The notes under the pieces were generated by a model. The model worked only from the letters and a program-made list of their open reading frames with translations, was not told the DNA's origin and made no database searches. A program made the translations under genes and the position numbers. A stretch of 6,204 nt of DNA. It comes from Candidatus Dormiibacterota bacterium (GTDB taxonomy: Bacteria; Chloroflexota; Dormibacteria; Aeolococcales; Aeolococcaceae). This document shows, one piece after another, positions 5,295 to 6,204 of the stretch (position 1 is its first letter; every line of letters starts with the position of its first letter). Location: assembly GCA_955651875.1 (NCBI GenBank), contig CATPAP010000058.1:1-6204 (forward strand), written 5' to 3'.

Positions 5295-6204
5295 CCGCCT
5301 GGCTGCGCCGCAATGCCTGGGTGGTCGGCGCCGCGATCCTGAGCCTGGTGCTCACCGTGCAGCCGTTGCGCGACAGTGACGTGTGGTGGCACCTGGCCAT
5401 TGGTCACTACATCATCGCTCACGGCATCCCGGCAACGGAGCCCTTCAGCTTCCTTCACACCGCCAACCCCTGGATTGGACAACAGTGGCTGTACGAGGTT
5501 GGGCTGGCGCGGGCCGTCGACCTTGGCGGCCCCGGTCTCGCCTCGCTGCTCATGGGTGTGGTGGCATCCTCCGCGCTGCTCATCGCGGTGCTCTCCATAC
5601 CGCCCGACCGCCGCCCGTCGGGGCCGTGGATGGCGGCTGCGCTGCTCCTCAGCGCGCAGGTGGCGGCTCAGCTCGTCGGGGTGCGCGGCCAGGTGATCAG
5701 CCTCTTCTTCGCTGCCGTCGTACTCAACGTCCTGATTCGCTGGCGGAGGGGATCGCGATGGGTGCTCCTCGCGCTGCCACCGCTCTTCGCGCTCTGGGCG
5801 AACCTCCACGCAGGTTTCGTCATCGGGCTCGGAATCGCGGTTCTCGCGCTGCTCGCCACGCGCGGCGTGGAGCGCCGCTCGCGCGAGCTGCTCGCGCTCG
5901 CCGTGGTCGGCAGTCTGCTCGCAACCCTGGTCAACCCCTCGGGTCCGGGCCTGTGGGGTTACCTCGGCGCCACCTTCACCAATCCGACGGTGACGGGCGT
6001 GGTCACCGAGTGGCAGTCGCCGGATTTCCATGGCATATGGCTGCGCCTGTTCGAGGCTGAGGCGATGCTGCTGGTGGTCGCCTGGGTGCTGACGCCGCGG
6101 CGTGACGTCTTCGATCTTCTGCTCGCCGGGAGTGCGTTCGCCGCCGCGCTGCAGGCGCAGCGCAACGTCTCGCTCTTCGCGCTCATCGCGGCTCCCCAGG
6201 TCGC
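5291..6204 (+). CDS. Second GT-C-like polytopic membrane protein, paralogue of the preceding gene, 3' end outside window
   Basis: The frame opens at ATG 5291 and stays open for 304 codons to the window edge, so the C-terminus is missing. The ATG overlaps the preceding stop as ATGA, which with the lack of a ribosome-binding site suggests translational coupling. It is clearly a paralogue of the upstream protein. RDSDVWWHL (27-35) matches RDPDFWWHL, VRGQ (131-134) matches PRAQ, WANLHAGFVIGLG (169-181) matches WGNLHSGFLIGLG, EWQSPDFH (240-247) matches EWHSPDFH, and RNVSLF (291-296) matches RHIALF, all in the same order. Hydrophobic spans are visible near 8-24, 83-103, 112-128, 132-149, 157-170, 173-190, 200-214, 255-267 and 273-287. 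The N-terminus is about 33 residues shorter than in the paralogue. The acidic first-loop motif suggests a membrane glycosyltransferase role, but the enzymatic activity and the donor are unknown. Confidence 0.85.
   Translation, partial: MTAWLRRNAWVVGAAILSLVLTVQPLRDSDVWWHLAIGHYIIAHGIPATEPFSFLHTANPWIGQQWLYEVGLARAVDLGGPGLASLLMGVVASSALLIAVLSIPPDRRPSGPWMAAALLLSAQVAAQLVGVRGQVISLFFAAVVLNVLIRWRRGSRWVLLALPPLFALWANLHAGFVIGLGIAVLALLATRGVERRSRELLALAVVGSLLATLVNPSGPGLWGYLGATFTNPTVTGVVTEWQSPDFHGIWLRLFEAEAMLLVVAWVLTPRRDVFDLLLAGSAFAAALQAQRNVSLFALIAAPQV

Noticed and set aside
5144..6031. A minus-strand open frame of 295 codons antisense to the second membrane protein.
   Set aside because: The product is charged and repetitive with no recognisable motif. 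The plus strand encodes a clear paralogue of the upstream membrane protein.

Overview
The window is G+C-rich DNA (roughly two thirds or more by eye). It is densely coded on both strands and uses GTG as well as ATG starts. The 4-alpha-glucanotransferase and the multi-membrane-span proteins look like those of high-GC Gram-positive or terrestrial lineages such as Actinomycetota, Chloroflexota or Candidatus Dormibacterota. This placement is inferred from protein style alone, and no rRNA, tRNA or marker gene is present to confirm it. No insertion sequence, CRISPR array, integrase or other mobile signature was seen.

Layout. Positions 1-1080 (+) hold the C-terminal 359 residues of a GH77 4-alpha-glucanotransferase (malQ) that enters from beyond the left edge. 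It converges, with only 4 bp between stop codons, on a HAD-superfamily phosphatase (1085-1792, -). Forty-five bases upstream of the phosphatase, on the same strand, is a soluble DegS-like sensor histidine kinase (1838-2896, -). A 260-bp divergent intergenic region (2897-3156) separates the kinase from a stand-alone receiver-domain response regulator (3157-3588, +). This spacer carries two short inverted repeats, a possible -10 element and a 16-bp tandem repeat. Two paralogous polytopic membrane proteins follow on the + strand. The first (3624-5294) is complete. The second (5291 to the right edge) overlaps it by 4 bp (ATGA) and is cut by the window end.

How the genes may work together. malQ belongs to maltodextrin and glycogen metabolism, and the Cof-type HAD phosphatase could act on a sugar phosphate, but nothing in the sequence fixes its substrate. 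The kinase and the receiver share a divergent control region and may form a signalling pair, although the receiver lacks the NarL-type DNA-binding domain that DegS-like kinases usually signal to. The membrane pair resembles GT-C-fold glycosyltransferases in topology and in an acidic first-loop motif. A role in cell-surface glycan assembly is plausible but unproven. The most noteworthy item is this tightly coupled tandem pair of uncharacterised membrane proteins downstream of a signalling gene. I found no evidence strong enough to claim a wholly new system.
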